In this document: in pieces, positions 35,714-44,818 of the stretch
How positions within the stretch are numbered: position 1 is the stretch's first letter
How the letters are laid out: every line of letters starts with the position of its first letter
Source: Acidobacteriota bacterium
GTDB lineage: Bacteria > Acidobacteriota > Vicinamibacteria > Vicinamibacterales > CAVVIG01
DNA: 64,000 nucleotides
Assembly (NCBI GenBank): GCA_018268955.1
Contig: JAFDVO010000015.1
Span: forward strand, 62,001-126,000
Direction: 5' to 3'
Position numbers and translations under genes: made by a program
The notes under the pieces: generated by a model
The model's database searches: none
Told to the model about the DNA's origin: nothing
Seen by the model: the letters and a program-made list of their open reading frames with translations, nothing else

Positions 35714-35895
35714 CAATCGCCAAGCTGCAATCTGCAATCTGTAATCTGCAATCTGCAATCTGCAATCTGCAATCTGCAATCGGCAATCGGCAATAGGCAA
35801 TCTGTAATCTGTAATCTGCAATCGGCAATCTGCAATCGGCAATCGGCAATCGGCAATCTGCAGTCGGCAATCTGAAATCTGCAATCCGCAATCTG
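35714..35895. repeat. 26-unit heptanucleotide array (CAATCTG words)
   Basis: Twenty-six consecutive 7-nt units run from 35714 to 35895 without a single inserted or deleted base. Most are CAATCTG or CAATCGG, with variants TAATCTG, CAATAGG, CAGTCGG, AAATCTG and CAATCCG. On the minus strand the words read CAGATTG, which in shifted phase is GATTGCA or GATTACA. It has no spacers. Both strands stay open in some frames because of the 21-nt triple period, but this is not evidence of coding. Confidence 0.97.
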
Positions 35896-35917
35896 CGATT
35901 TCCCGTCGTACCCCGTC

Positions 35918-35947
35918 TTGACAGCCGTTTTTCACCGGTCTTACACT
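35918..35947 (+). promoter_or_regulatory. Sigma-70-type promoter for the small gene at 35984
   Basis: A perfect -35 TTGACA (35918-35923) is followed after 18 bp by TACACT (35942-35947, four of six). It lies just past the heptanucleotide array. Transcription would start near 35954, with a GAGGA ribosome site at 35974-35978. Confidence 0.65.
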
Positions 35948-35983
35948 GGGTTCATCTCGGAACTTCCCTCTTTGAGGACCTGC

Positions 35984-36265
35984 ATGCCACGCTTCGTGAC
36001 CGATAGGCCGATCAGCGCGCTGCACCCGATCACCGAGTTCTACCGACAGGAATTTGCCCGGCACCATCGCTGCCTTCAGCAGCAGCGAGCCTACTTTTCA
36101 GAGGGCGCCATCACCGACGTCGAAGCGGCCCTCAGCCGCATCATGAGCGACCTCGATCAACTCTGTTCGAGGGACAACGCTCCTGAGTTGGTCAGCGGGC
36201 TCCTGAAGCAGATCGACACCGTGACCGGCCTTTCCTCCTCCTCAGACCGCAGACGCAGTCACTGA
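35984..36265 (+). CDS. Small helical protein of unknown function
   Basis: Ninety-three residues, predicted mainly helical, with a His/Gln-rich segment (HHRCLQQQRAYF) and no signal peptide. No family is recognised. It is supported by a good promoter, a GAGGA site 5 nt before ATG 35984, and close spacing to the glycerate kinase gene. The frame is open upstream to 35918, but that start would fall inside the -35 element. Confidence 0.65.
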   Translation: MPRFVTDRPISALHPITEFYRQEFARHHRCLQQQRAYFSEGAITDVEAALSRIMSDLDQLCSRDNAPELVSGLLKQIDTVTGLSSSSDRRRSH

Positions 36266-36306
36266 CCGCTCCTCGCACCACACCCGAATCCGACCTCCTG
36301 CAGATC

Positions 36307-37551
36307 GTGCAGGCTGGGATACGTGCGGTCGATGCGGGACGTCTGGTGCGTGACGCGTTGGCCGCGCGGGAGCCGGGTGATCACCCCCCATTCTGGGTCA
36401 TCGCGGCCGGCAAGGCTGCGTCCGCCATGGCCCGCGCGGCGGTGGAGTGGGGCGGCGCCCGTGTGCGCGGCGGTGTCGTCATCAGCCCGGACGGCGATGC
36501 CCCGGCACCGCTGCACGGCATCCGCGGCGAGCATCCGCAGCCAGGGCGCGGCAGCGAGGAGGGAGGCCGGCGGGCGCTCGCCGTCGCTGCCGCCGTTCCG
36601 CACGATGCGGAACTCCTGACGCTCATTTCCGGTGGCGCATCCTCGCTGATGGCGGCGCCCGTCGACGACATCACGCTGCACGACAAGCGGGAAGCGACCG
36701 GCGTGCTGTTGAGGTCGGGCGCGGACATCTACGCCCTCAACACCGTTCGCAAGCACCTGTCAGCAATCAAGGGTGGCCGCCTCGCGACCGCGTGTCGGGG
36801 GCGGCACCACGCCTACGTGCTGTCGGATGTCGTCGGAGACGACCTGAGCGTGATCGCCTCGGGGCCGACGGTGCCGGACCCGTCGACGTTCGGGGATGCG
36901 TTATTCATCCTGGATCGTTTCGGCGGCCGGCACGCCTATCCCGACGCGGTGGTCTCGTACCTGGTCGCCGGCGCGAGCGGCGACCGGCCCGAGTCGCCGA
37001 AGCCGGGGGACCCACGCTTCGCGTCCACGCGCACGATCCTGATCGGCAGCCGCGTGCACGCGATGCGCGGCGCAGCCGACGAGGCGCGACGCCTCGGCTA
37101 CGACGTCCGCATCGTGGATGACGCCGTCGTCGGCGAGGCGCGGCTCGCAGGGCCCGCGTTTGTCGAGCGATGCCTGACCCTGGTGCCCGCCATGCGTCGG
37201 CCATCCTGCATCGTCGCGAGCGGTGAAACGACGGTGCGCGTGATCGGGCGTGGCAGTGGCGGACGCAACCAGGAGTTCGCCCTCGCCGCTGCAGAGACGC
37301 TGGCGCGGACGTTGTCGCCCGCAGCTGTCGCGAGCGCCGGGACCGATGGCGTCGATGGACCGACGGATGCGGCCGGCGCGTTCGTCGACGGGCGCACGGT
37401 GCAGCGAGGCGCCGCCGCGGGACTTCCGTCGATCGACCGCGTGCTTGCAGCCAACGATGCGTACTACTACCTCCAGCCCCTGGGCCTCCTCATCAGGACC
37501 GGGCCGACCGGGACCAACGTCGGAGACCTGCAGGTTTTTCTGCTAGCCTGA
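36307..37551 (+). CDS. Glycerate 2-kinase, MOFRL family
   Basis: Predicted to phosphorylate D-glycerate to 2-phosphoglycerate (GckA/TtuD type). The product is 414 residues with an N-terminal glycerate-kinase domain containing LISGGASSLMAAP and the NTVRKHLSAIKGGRLA segment, and a C-terminal MOFRL domain with SGETTVRV, GSGGRNQEFAL and ASAGTDGVDGPTDAAGA. The listed start is GTG 36307, but family-like sequence (PESDLLQIVQAG) continues upstream, so a CTG start at 36262 or 36298 is possible. It ends 3 bp before rnr. Confidence 0.92.
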   Translation: MQAGIRAVDAGRLVRDALAAREPGDHPPFWVIAAGKAASAMARAAVEWGGARVRGGVVISPDGDAPAPLHGIRGEHPQPGRGSEEGGRRALAVAAAVPHDAELLTLISGGASSLMAAPVDDITLHDKREATGVLLRSGADIYALNTVRKHLSAIKGGRLATACRGRHHAYVLSDVVGDDLSVIASGPTVPDPSTFGDALFILDRFGGRHAYPDAVVSYLVAGASGDRPESPKPGDPRFASTRTILIGSRVHAMRGAADEARRLGYDVRIVDDAVVGEARLAGPAFVERCLTLVPAMRRPSCIVASGETTVRVIGRGSGGRNQEFALAAAETLARTLSPAAVASAGTDGVDGPTDAAGAFVDGRTVQRGAAAGLPSIDRVLAANDAYYYLQPLGLLIRTGPTGTNVGDLQVFLLA

Positions 37552-37554
37552 CCC

Positions 37555-39885
37555 ATGCTGTCGCGCGACGCGATCCTCGACCTCATGCGTGAGCGGGTGC
37601 ACCATCCCGCCGGCACCCGCGAGCTGCTGCAACTCCTCAAGATCCCCAAGGAAGAACGGGCCACCTTCAGGCGGCACCTCAAGGCGCTGGTGGCCGAAGG
37701 CCAGCTGATTCAGATTCGCGGACAGCGATTCGGGCTGGCCGAGAAGATGGACCTGTACGTCGGGCGCCTGCAGATGCACCCGGCGGGGTACGGGTTCGTG
37801 AGGCCCGAGCGGGACGTCGATGGCGGTGGAGACATCTTCATTGCAGCACCGCAGTTGAACGAGGCGCTGCACGGCGACCGCGTGGTCGTCCGCATCGAGC
37901 GGGTGAAAGACGACGGGCGTGCCGAAGGGCGCGTGATTCGTGTGCTCGAACGTGCGCACGCCTCGCTTGTCGGCCGCTACGATCAGGCCGCGCACGGCGT
38001 CGGCGTGGTCGTCCCGTTCGACCGGCGGATCCTGATGGACATCTTCATTCCATCGGGCCAGGACCACGGGGCGCAGGCGGGCGAGATGGTGGTCGTCGAG
38101 ATCACCCGGTTTCCGACCGGCACGCGCGGTGCCATCGGCCGCGTGCTCGAAGTGCTCGGCGACATCAACGCCCCCGGCGTCGACACCGAGATCATCATCC
38201 GCAAGTTCGGCATTCCCGACGAGCATTCCGAGGAAGCGGTCACGGAGGCCGTGAGGCTCGGGGGTGCGGTGAAGGAGCGGGATCTCAGGAACCGCACCGA
38301 CTTCCGCCACCTGCAGACCGTCACGATCGACGGCGAACACGCGCGCGACTTCGACGATGCGATCACGATCGAGAAACTGCCGAACGGCAACTACTGGCTG
38401 GGCGTGCACATCGCGGACGTGTCGCATTACGTTCAGCCGGGAAGTGCCCTGGACCAGGAGGCGTACCAGCGGGGCACCTCCGTGTACTTCCCCGAGCGGG
38501 CGGTCCACATGTTCCCCTCGGAACTGGCGACCGGCCTGTGCAGCCTGAACCCGCACGTCGACCGGCTCGTCCAGAGCTGCTTCATGGAAGTGAATCGTCG
38601 TGGGGAAGTGGAGCGGGCCGAGTTCCAGGACGGCGTCATCAACAGCAACGAGCGGATGACGTACACGGCGGTGAATGCGATTCTCACCGACCACGATCCG
38701 GAACTGCTCACGCGCTACGCGCCGCTCGTGCCGATGTTCGAGCTGATGCGCGAGCTGTTCCACATCCTGAATCGGGCCCGGCACCGTCGCGGGTCGATCG
38801 ACTTCGACCTGAACGAGACGGAGATCATCCTCGACTCAGGGGGCATGGTGGAGGCGATCGTCGCGCTCGAGCGCAACATCGCCCACCGGCTCATCGAGGA
38901 GTTCATGCTGCTCGCCAACGAGACGGTCGCCACGTACCTCGAGGCGCAGGAGGCGCCGGCGCTGTTCCGCATTCACGAGGAACCGGACCTGCTGAAGGTG
39001 GCGAAATTCGAGGAGTTCATCGCCACGTTCGACCTGAGCCTCGGCGCACCGCTGACCGCGCTGCGGCCACGGCACTTCCAGAAGCTGATGGAGAAGATTG
39101 CGGGGAAGCCCGAGGAGAAGCCGATCTCCTACCTCATGCTGCGCACGATGCAGAAGGCGCGCTACGCACCAGAGAACAGCGGGCACTTCGGCCTCGCGGC
39201 CCCGAGCTACACGCACTTCACGTCACCGATCCGCCGCTATCCCGACCTCGTCGTGCATCGCGCGCTGCGTGCCGCACGCCACGGGGCACTGACGCCAGAG
39301 CAGCTCGACGAGGCGCATGAGGAACTGCCCGAGGTCGCACGGCACACGAGCGAAATGGAGCGGCGCGCGGACGACGCCGAGCGTGAACTGCTGCAGTGGA
39401 AGAAGGTGCGGTTCATGGCGGACAAGGTCGGCGACGACTTCGAGGGCTACGTCACGGGCGTGGCAGCCTTCGGGTTGTTCGTCGAGCTCGTCGAGCATTA
39501 CGTCGAGGGGCTCGTGCACATCTCGACGATGGCGGACGATTACTACCGCTTCGTCGAGGTCGCGCACATGCTGCGCGGCGAGAACACGCAGCGGACGTAT
39601 CGACTGGGGGACAAGGTCAGCGTGCGCGTGCTGCGCGTGAACATGGACGCGCGGCAGATCGATCTCGGCCTGGTCGATGTGCTGGATCGCGTCAGCGAGG
39701 GTGACGCACGCGGGCGGCGTCCGAAGGGTCGAGGGCGCGATGACCGTGAGGGGGCGGGGCGTGGACGCCCGGCGCAGGCCGCGAAGGGGCGTGCGAAATC
39801 AGAGCGCCCGGAGCCGAAGCGCAGGAAGAACCGGCCCGGGCGGCTCGAACGGGAGATGCGGAAGGGTGGAAAACGCCGGCGCTAG
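37555..39885 (+). CDS. rnr: Ribonuclease R
   Basis: 3'-5' exoribonuclease of the RNase II/R family, 776 residues. It has an N-terminal winged-helix-like region (about 1-60), two cold-shock domains, the RNB catalytic core with the metal-binding [12 protein letters not shown] (about 259-270), an S1 domain (about 625-705) and a long Lys/Arg-rich tail (about 715-776) typical of RNase R. It follows glycerate kinase by 3 bp. Its stop codon overlaps the stop of the convergent tatA gene within CTAG. Confidence 0.96.
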   Translation: MLSRDAILDLMRERVHHPAGTRELLQLLKIPKEERATFRRHLKALVAEGQLIQIRGQRFGLAEKMDLYVGRLQMHPAGYGFVRPERDVDGGGDIFIAAPQLNEALHGDRVVVRIERVKDDGRAEGRVIRVLERAHASLVGRYDQAAHGVGVVVPFDRRILMDIFIPSGQDHGAQAGEMVVVEITRFPTGTRGAIGRVLEVLGDINAPGVDTEIIIRKFGIPDEHSEEAVTEAVRLGGAVKERDLRNRTDFRHLQTVTIDGEHARDFDDAITIEKLPNGNYWLGVHIADVSHYVQPGSALDQEAYQRGTSVYFPERAVHMFPSELATGLCSLNPHVDRLVQSCFMEVNRRGEVERAEFQDGVINSNERMTYTAVNAILTDHDPELLTRYAPLVPMFELMRELFHILNRARHRRGSIDFDLNETEIILDSGGMVEAIVALERNIAHRLIEEFMLLANETVATYLEAQEAPALFRIHEEPDLLKVAKFEEFIATFDLSLGAPLTALRPRHFQKLMEKIAGKPEEKPISYLMLRTMQKARYAPENSGHFGLAAPSYTHFTSPIRRYPDLVVHRALRAARHGALTPEQLDEAHEELPEVARHTSEMERRADDAERELLQWKKVRFMADKVGDDFEGYVTGVAAFGLFVELVEHYVEGLVHISTMADDYYRFVEVAHMLRGENTQRTYRLGDKVSVRVLRVNMDARQIDLGLVDVLDRVSEGDARGRRPKGRGRDDREGAGRGRPAQAAKGRAKSERPEPKRRKNRPGRLEREMRKGGKRRR

Positions 39886-40040
39886 CTCTTGTGCTCGGCC
39901 GTTTCGTCCTTCATCCCGTCCTTGAAGTTGCGGATCGCACTGCCGATGCCCTTGCCCAGGCCGGGAAGGCGATTGGCGCCGAAGATCACGATGATGATGG
40001 CCAGAATGACGAGCAGTTCTGGCAGTCCGATCTTGCCCAT
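39882..40040 (-). CDS. tatA: Twin-arginine translocase subunit TatA
   Basis: Pore-forming subunit of the Tat export system, 52 residues. A short N-terminal helix ([20 protein letters not shown]) is followed by the hinge PG and an amphipathic helix ([15 protein letters not shown]). No ATG further upstream gives a sensible protein. A GGGGGAGGAG ribosome site lies 6-15 nt before ATG 40040. Its TAG stop lies in the same CTAG as the rnr stop, so the two genes share four bases tail to tail. tatB and tatC are not in the window. Confidence 0.93.
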   Translation of the reverse strand: MGKIGLPELLVILAIIIVIFGANRLPGLGKGIGSAIRNFKDGMKDETAEHKS

Positions 40041-40047
40041 GATGAGA

Positions 40048-40998
40048 CTCCTCCCCCAAGCGACAGCCCGCGCCGGACACAGATGGCGCACCAGCGGGGG
40101 AACGTCTGCGATTCTACCACCAACCGGACGCGCGAGCTTCGCGGGCCTTTTCCTTATCTGCTTCGGGCTCAGTACGATAGCCGTGGCCACCGCGCAGTTC
40201 ACGTCGCGCGTGAGCCTGGTCGAGGTGTACGCCACGGTAGTCGACGCGGGCGGCAACCCGGTGGCGCATCTCACCCGCGACGACTTCATCGTCGAGGAGG
40301 ACGGACGACCTCAGCCAATCCAGGTCTTTACCGCTGGCGACTTTCCGCTCTCGCTGGCGATTGCGGTCGACCGGAGCTTCAGCGTCTCGCGCGATCGACT
40401 GCAGCAGCAGGTGTTCGCATCACAGCGCCTCCTGGGCGAGCTACGGCCGGACGATCACGTCCTCGCCCTCGCCGTCGGCAGCAGCGTTGACGTGCTCTCC
40501 GCGTTGTCCGCCGATCATCGTGCGGCCTACGACGCGCTGACTGGACTCCAGCCGTGGGGGACGACGCCCCTGTATGACGCGGTCAGGTCCGCGATCGAGC
40601 AGATCCAGAACACCGCCGGGCGCCGGGCGCTGATCCTGATGACCGACGGTGGCGAGCGCTACAGCACGCTGGGGGCGGCGGAGATGATCAGGTTTGCCAG
40701 GGAACGTGACGTGATCGTGTACCCGGTCGTGTTCGGCCGGGCCGCGCCGCCGTCGCTCAGCGATCTGGCGACGGTGACCGGCGGTCGCGCGGTCGCGGTG
40801 CCCGACCTGCGTCAGCTGTCCTCCACGCTCAGCGCACTCGCGCGGGAACTCCGTGCGCAGTACCTGCTGGGCTATGCGCCACCCGAAGACCGACCGGCCA
40901 CCCGCGACGACCAGTGGCGATCGATTACGGTGAAGGTAAGGCGCGCCGACGCTCGTGTCCGCGCCCGCGACGGCTACGTGTTCCGAAGCAGGAACTGA
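40048..40998 (+). CDS. Secreted VWFA-related protein
   Basis: Exported protein with an acidobacterial-type VWFA-related domain. Hydrophobic signal [19 protein letters not shown] precedes the mature part. A short Ig-like strand region ([28 protein letters not shown]) leads into the A domain with the MIDAS start DRSFS, the Thr loop TTPLYD and the later [10 protein letters not shown]. No start codon lies right before the signal, so ATG 40048 (or 40039) is taken, leaving a long basic leader, and the start is uncertain. The TGA stop lies in the first heptad of the repeat array that follows. The ligand is unknown. Confidence 0.85.
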   Translation, partial: LLPQATARAGHRWRTSGGTSAILPPTGRASFAGLFLICFGLSTIAVATAQFTSRVSLVEVYATVVDAGGNPVAHLTRDDFIVEEDGRPQPIQVFTAGDFPLSLAIAVDRSFSVSRDRLQQQVFASQRLLGELRPDDHVLALAVGSSVDVLSALSADHRAAYDALTGLQPWGTTPLYDAVRSAIEQIQNTAGRRALILMTDGGERYSTLGAAEMIRFARERDVIVYPVVFGRAAPPSLSDLATVTGGRAVAVPDLRQLSSTLSALARELRAQYLLGYAPPEDRPATRDDQWRSITVKVRRADARVRARDGYVFRSRN

Positions 40999-41063
40999 GA
41001 AGTCGGAAGTCAGAACTTCAGAGATTCCGAATTCACTTCTGACTTCTGAATTCTCACTTCTAA
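40992..41063. repeat. Inverted heptanucleotide arrays after the VWFA gene
   Basis: The left arm has GAACTGA, GAAGTCG, GAAGTCA, GAACTTC. The right arm on the plus strand has CTTCTGA, CTTCTGA, ATTCTCA, CTTCTAA, the complement of the same word family. GAAGTCAGAA (41006-41015) and TTCTGACTTC (41038-41047) are perfectly complementary over 10 bp. The first word contains the stop codon of the VWFA gene. Confidence 0.85.
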
Positions 41064-41070
41064 CTTCCCT

Positions 41071-41100
41071 CAAGTGTCCCCTGCGACCGGGGACGGCTTG
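41071..41100 (+). terminator. Stem-loop between VWFA and tonB genes
   Basis: CAAGTGTCCCC and GGGGACGGCTTG pair over about ten bases around TGCGACC, with a small internal mismatch. No T-tract follows, so termination would be Rho-assisted or weak. The rest of the gap to 41207 has a possible promoter, TTGCAG (41152-41157) with CACAAT (41175-41180) at 17 bp, both weak. Confidence 0.4.
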
Positions 41101-41207
41101 TGAGCGTCTGAAAGGAAACACGCGGGTGCATGCGAGGCACCCCCTTTGCAGTTGCAGCCGCAGGACCCGTGCGCCACAATACGACTACCAATCGGATTCA
41201 GTTGCCC

Positions 41208-42131
41208 ATGGCAGAGCGCACGCCGCCGGGGGACGCGCACGTCAACGACTCGGCCGGGCACCTGTCGGTCCGCGTCGAGGGGGCGCACCCGCCGGAGCTG
41301 ACCTTCGCATTCGAACAGCAGTCACAGCGCCTGCTTCCGTCCATGGGCATCGCCCTGGTCCTGCAGATTGCCGTGGTGACGATGTTCGTCCTGCTCGCCC
41401 GGTTCGGTCCGACCATCGCGTTCACGCCCGCCGCTCTTCCTGAAGAACCCAACGATCGGATGGTCTGGCTCAGCCAACCTGGCCCTGGCGGCGGTGGCGG
41501 TGGCGGTGGCAACCAGATGAAGGAACCGCCGCGGACGGCGGAGCTGCCGGGCAAGGACAAGATCACGGTTCCGGTGGAGAAGCCAAAGGTCATCGAACCA
41601 CCGAAGCAACAGCCCAGGCAGGAGCCGAACCCGGTCGAGCAGCTCAACATCCCGGCCATGACGATGGCGTCGGGAGCGGAGTCGGTGACCGGCGCGATTG
41701 CGTCACTGCCCGGTCCGCCGTCGCCGTCGCTTGGCTCGGGCACGGGTGGCGGAGCAGGAACCGGGAGCGGAAGCGGCATCGGCTCTGGAACGGGATCCGG
41801 CCTCGGGGCTGGCAGCGGTGGCGGCACCGGCGGCGGCGTCTATCAGCCAGGCAACGGCGTGACGACCCCACGGATTCTCCGTGAGGTGAAGCCGGTCTAT
41901 ACATCGGACGCGATGCGCGCCAAGGTGCAGGGCAAGGTACTGCTCCAGTGCGTGGTCCGCCCCGATGGCTCGGTCACCGACATCCAGATCCTCCGCTCGC
42001 TCGACCCTGTGTTCGGCCTCGACCAGGAGGCCATCAAGGCTGCGCGTCAGTGGCGCTTCGCGCCGGGCACACGCCTGGGCCAACCCGTGCCGGTGCAGGT
42101 GATCATCGAGCTCGAGTTCACGCTCCGCTGA
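41208..42131 (+). CDS. TonB-like energy transducer
   Basis: Inner-membrane/periplasmic protein of 307 residues that would couple ExbBD energy to outer-membrane receptors. It has a cytoplasmic N-terminus, one membrane helix (about 45-65), a Gly-rich stretch, a Pro/Lys-rich segment with PVEKPKVIEPPKQQP, a long Gly/Ser repeat (about 175-215), and a TonB C-terminal domain (about 225-307) with KGKVLLQCVVRPDG-type and AARQWRFAPG motifs. ATG 41208 is preferred to an earlier in-frame ATG at 41130. The TonB-dependent receptor gene follows 68 bp downstream. Confidence 0.88.
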   Translation: MAERTPPGDAHVNDSAGHLSVRVEGAHPPELTFAFEQQSQRLLPSMGIALVLQIAVVTMFVLLARFGPTIAFTPAALPEEPNDRMVWLSQPGPGGGGGGGGNQMKEPPRTAELPGKDKITVPVEKPKVIEPPKQQPRQEPNPVEQLNIPAMTMASGAESVTGAIASLPGPPSPSLGSGTGGGAGTGSGSGIGSGTGSGLGAGSGGGTGGGVYQPGNGVTTPRILREVKPVYTSDAMRAKVQGKVLLQCVVRPDGSVTDIQILRSLDPVFGLDQEAIKAARQWRFAPGTRLGQPVPVQVIIELEFTLR

Positions 42132-42199
42132 CCGGGTCGGTGCGTGCGGGCTCCGCGCGTGCAGGAATAAAATCCGGCTCTGCCGGGTTAGCGTTAGGC

Positions 42200-44569
42200 G
42201 TGACCTTATTCCGCCTCCGCCTCCTTCTTGCCCCTCTCGTCGCATTACTGCTGTTGCCGGTCGCCCTGGCGGCGCAGGACACCACAGGCACCGGCGTCCT
42301 GTCCGGCGTCGTCTACACAGACCAGAAGACACCTGCACCATTCGTGACGGTGTGCGTCACCGGTTCACGGTGCGAGCTGTCGAATGAAGCCGGAGAGTTC
42401 CGGTTCATGGACGTGCGCGCGGGTGAGTATCGCCTCGAGGTCGCCGTGCCGGGGCAGGCCCCAATCGTGACGGATCCGGTCACCTTGCGCGCTGGCCTCG
42501 ACGTGAAGGTCGAGGTCGTGCTGCCGCCGAGTACCGCACTCGAGAAGGAAATCACCGTCGTCGGCAGTGCGACGGCCATCCCGGAGGAACTGAAGACATC
42601 CGGGTTCCTCGTCGAGCCTCGCGAGATCGCGAAGGATGCGGGGGCGCTGCAGGACGTGTCGCGGTACGTGCAGTCGCTGCCGGGCGTGGTCATCGGCTCG
42701 ACCGACTTCCGCAATGACATCATCGTGCGGGGCGGCAGCCCCCTCGAGAACCTCTTCATCGTCGACAACGTGGAGGTGCCGAACATCAACACGTTCGCGA
42801 ACTTCGCGTCGGCCGGCGGCACGGTGAGCATCCTCGACTCGGCGATGATCCGCGACGTGACCTTCCTGACCGGCGCGTATCCGGCGCCGTACACCAACCG
42901 CGCGTCGAGCGTGCTGCAGATCGCGCAGCGTGAAGGCAACCGGCAGAAGCGCGAGACGCGGGCGACGCTCGGCTTCGCGGGGGCAGGGGGCATTGTCGAA
43001 GGTCCGCTGGCGAATGGGCGCGGCTCGTGGATCGTGTCTGCGCGGCGCAGCTTCCTCGACCTGTTCACGAATGACGTCGGCTTCGGCGGCGTGCCGGTGC
43101 TCTACACGCTGAACTCGAAGTTCGTCTACGACATCAACCAGCAGGATCGCATCTGGGCGGTCAACATCTCTGGTGTTGACCGCATCCGACTCGGGCGTAC
43201 CGCAGCGGCCGCGGACCAGGAGCCCGACGAGGTGTTCAACTTCGACATCCGCTACCGCGGATGGCGGAGTGCGACCGGCGTGAACTGGCAGCACGTGTTC
43301 GGCTCGAAAGGCGTCGGCCTGCTCGGCATCACGCAGTCGTCCGCGCGCGTGCGGTCCACGGTGAAGGACCTGCTGCGGAACGGCATGTCCACGCTCCCGG
43401 CGAACGACCTGATCGCGCAGAGCCCGACGGTCTTCAGCGAGAACTCCGGCGAGGACGAGACGACGGTGAAGTACGACGCGACGCTGTCGACGGCGCGGTG
43501 GGGCAAGGTGCAGACCGGCGGCAGCGCCAAGATCTTCCGGGTGCGCTACGACACGGCTTCACCGTTCGGTGCCGATAACCCGTATGCGCCGACGGGAGAC
43601 ACCGACCCGTTCTTCCTGAATACAACCATCACGACGACACAGACGAGCGCCTACGCGCAGACGACGGTCGGCCTGACATCCGCACTGAACGTCACCGTTG
43701 GCGGCCGCGTCGACAACTACGCGCTGCTGAACCGGACGCGCGTGAGTCCGCGCCTCGGGGCGAACTACACGCTGACGCCGAAGGTCTCGGCTCACGCGGC
43801 GACCGGTATGTACTACCAGCAGCCGCCGTTCCTGTTCGTCACCGTCTTTCCTGAGAACCGCAACCTGGTGCCACTCCGGGCCGACCACTACGTCGGCGGC
43901 CTGACGATCCAGCCGACGACCACGACCCGGATCACGATCGAGGGGTACCACAAGCGCTACTCGAGCTACCCGGTGGCGCGCGATTACCCGGAGTTGTCGC
44001 TGGCCAACCTCGGCGACACGTTCAACACCCGTCAGATCCTGTTCCCACTTGTCAGCAAAGGTGTGGGGCGGGCGACCGGGCTGGAGATCTTCGCGGAGCG
44101 CAAGGGCGGCGGCCGCTGGTACGGCCAGGCGAACCTTGCCTTCTCGAAGGCACGGCATGCGGGGCTGGACGCCATCCTGCGACCGGGCTCGTTCGATTAC
44201 CCGATCGTGTTCAACGGCACGGGCGGGCTTCGGCTCTCATCGAAGTGGGAACTCGGCGGTCGCGTGGCGTATCTCTCCGGCCGTCCGTATACGCCGTTCG
44301 ACCCGTTGCAGTCGACGCTGCAGCAGCGCGGGGTCTACGACCTCTCTCGCGTGAACGGGGTTCGCGCGCCGTTCTACTTCCGCGTCGACCTCCGCGTCGA
44401 CCGCACGTTCACCGTGGCGGGGACGCCGCTCATCGTGTTCGCCGGCGCGCAGAACATCACGAACCGGAAGAACTTCTCGCAGCAGACCTGGAACCGCGCA
44501 ACAAATGCGCTCGACACCTCTGACCAGCTCGGTGTGTTCCCGCTGATTGGCATGGAGTGGCGGTTCTAG
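42200..44569 (+). CDS. TonB-dependent receptor with carboxypeptidase-regulatory domain
   Basis: Outer-membrane receptor of 789 residues. It has a signal peptide (about 1-26), a CarboxypepD_reg-like domain (about 33-115), a plug domain with the FRNDIIVRGGSPLENLFIVD sequence (about 172-191) and a C-terminal beta-barrel ending in MEWRF, with aromatic Phe last as in outer-membrane proteins. GTG 42200 is chosen because it directly precedes the signal peptide. The open frame runs upstream into tonB and is discarded. It is probably energised by the neighbouring TonB-like protein. The substrate is unknown, and no transport or degradation genes are adjacent. Confidence 0.92.
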   Translation: MTLFRLRLLLAPLVALLLLPVALAAQDTTGTGVLSGVVYTDQKTPAPFVTVCVTGSRCELSNEAGEFRFMDVRAGEYRLEVAVPGQAPIVTDPVTLRAGLDVKVEVVLPPSTALEKEITVVGSATAIPEELKTSGFLVEPREIAKDAGALQDVSRYVQSLPGVVIGSTDFRNDIIVRGGSPLENLFIVDNVEVPNINTFANFASAGGTVSILDSAMIRDVTFLTGAYPAPYTNRASSVLQIAQREGNRQKRETRATLGFAGAGGIVEGPLANGRGSWIVSARRSFLDLFTNDVGFGGVPVLYTLNSKFVYDINQQDRIWAVNISGVDRIRLGRTAAAADQEPDEVFNFDIRYRGWRSATGVNWQHVFGSKGVGLLGITQSSARVRSTVKDLLRNGMSTLPANDLIAQSPTVFSENSGEDETTVKYDATLSTARWGKVQTGGSAKIFRVRYDTASPFGADNPYAPTGDTDPFFLNTTITTTQTSAYAQTTVGLTSALNVTVGGRVDNYALLNRTRVSPRLGANYTLTPKVSAHAATGMYYQQPPFLFVTVFPENRNLVPLRADHYVGGLTIQPTTTTRITIEGYHKRYSSYPVARDYPELSLANLGDTFNTRQILFPLVSKGVGRATGLEIFAERKGGGRWYGQANLAFSKARHAGLDAILRPGSFDYPIVFNGTGGLRLSSKWELGGRVAYLSGRPYTPFDPLQSTLQQRGVYDLSRVNGVRAPFYFRVDLRVDRTFTVAGTPLIVFAGAQNITNRKNFSQQTWNRATNALDTSDQLGVFPLIGMEWRF

Positions 44570-44585
44570 GGGACGCACGACTGAG

Positions 44586-44641
44586 GACGTTAGACGTTAG
44601 ACGTTAGACGTTAGAACTCAGGACTCAGAAGTCAGAGTTGG
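44586..44641. repeat. Heptanucleotide array after the TonB receptor gene
   Basis: The words are GACGTTA four times, GAACTCA, GGACTCA, GAAGTCA, then GAGTTGG, all in one register, starting 16 bp after the receptor stop. The remainder of the gap (44642-44818) shows no gene. A TTGACA lies at 44780-44785 with a weak GAGAAT 18 bp on, which could serve the methyltransferase gene. Confidence 0.9.
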
Positions 44642-44818
44642 AAGCGCTGGTCAGCTTCGCCTTCACTCCCGGGCCGCCGTTCTGAGTTCCGACGTCCTGT
44701 TCGGAGATCGGCGCGTTCCCCGTTCTGCACGGAGTCGCCCACAGTCATGGAGCAGTGACGCCTCCAGCGCTGCAATTCGTTGACACGTCATCGAGTGGGC
44801 GGTGAGAATCGCTCACTG

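Noticed and set aside
35714-35895. CRISPR or rRNA-spacer type repeat
   Set aside because: Units are only 7 nt with no spacers.
35645-36067. Minus-strand open frames through the 26-unit array giving periodic peptides such as IADCRLQ repeats
   Set aside because: A 7-nt period gives a 21-nt, seven-residue pattern in every frame. There is no ribosome site or promoter, and the frames run into ftsX on the other strand.
41948-42199. N-terminal extension of the TonB receptor
   Set aside because: It overlaps the end of tonB, and the signal peptide begins at GTG 42200.
44780-44818. TTG start for the methyltransferase
   Set aside because: The TTG is part of a TTGACA element, and the fold begins after ATG 44819.
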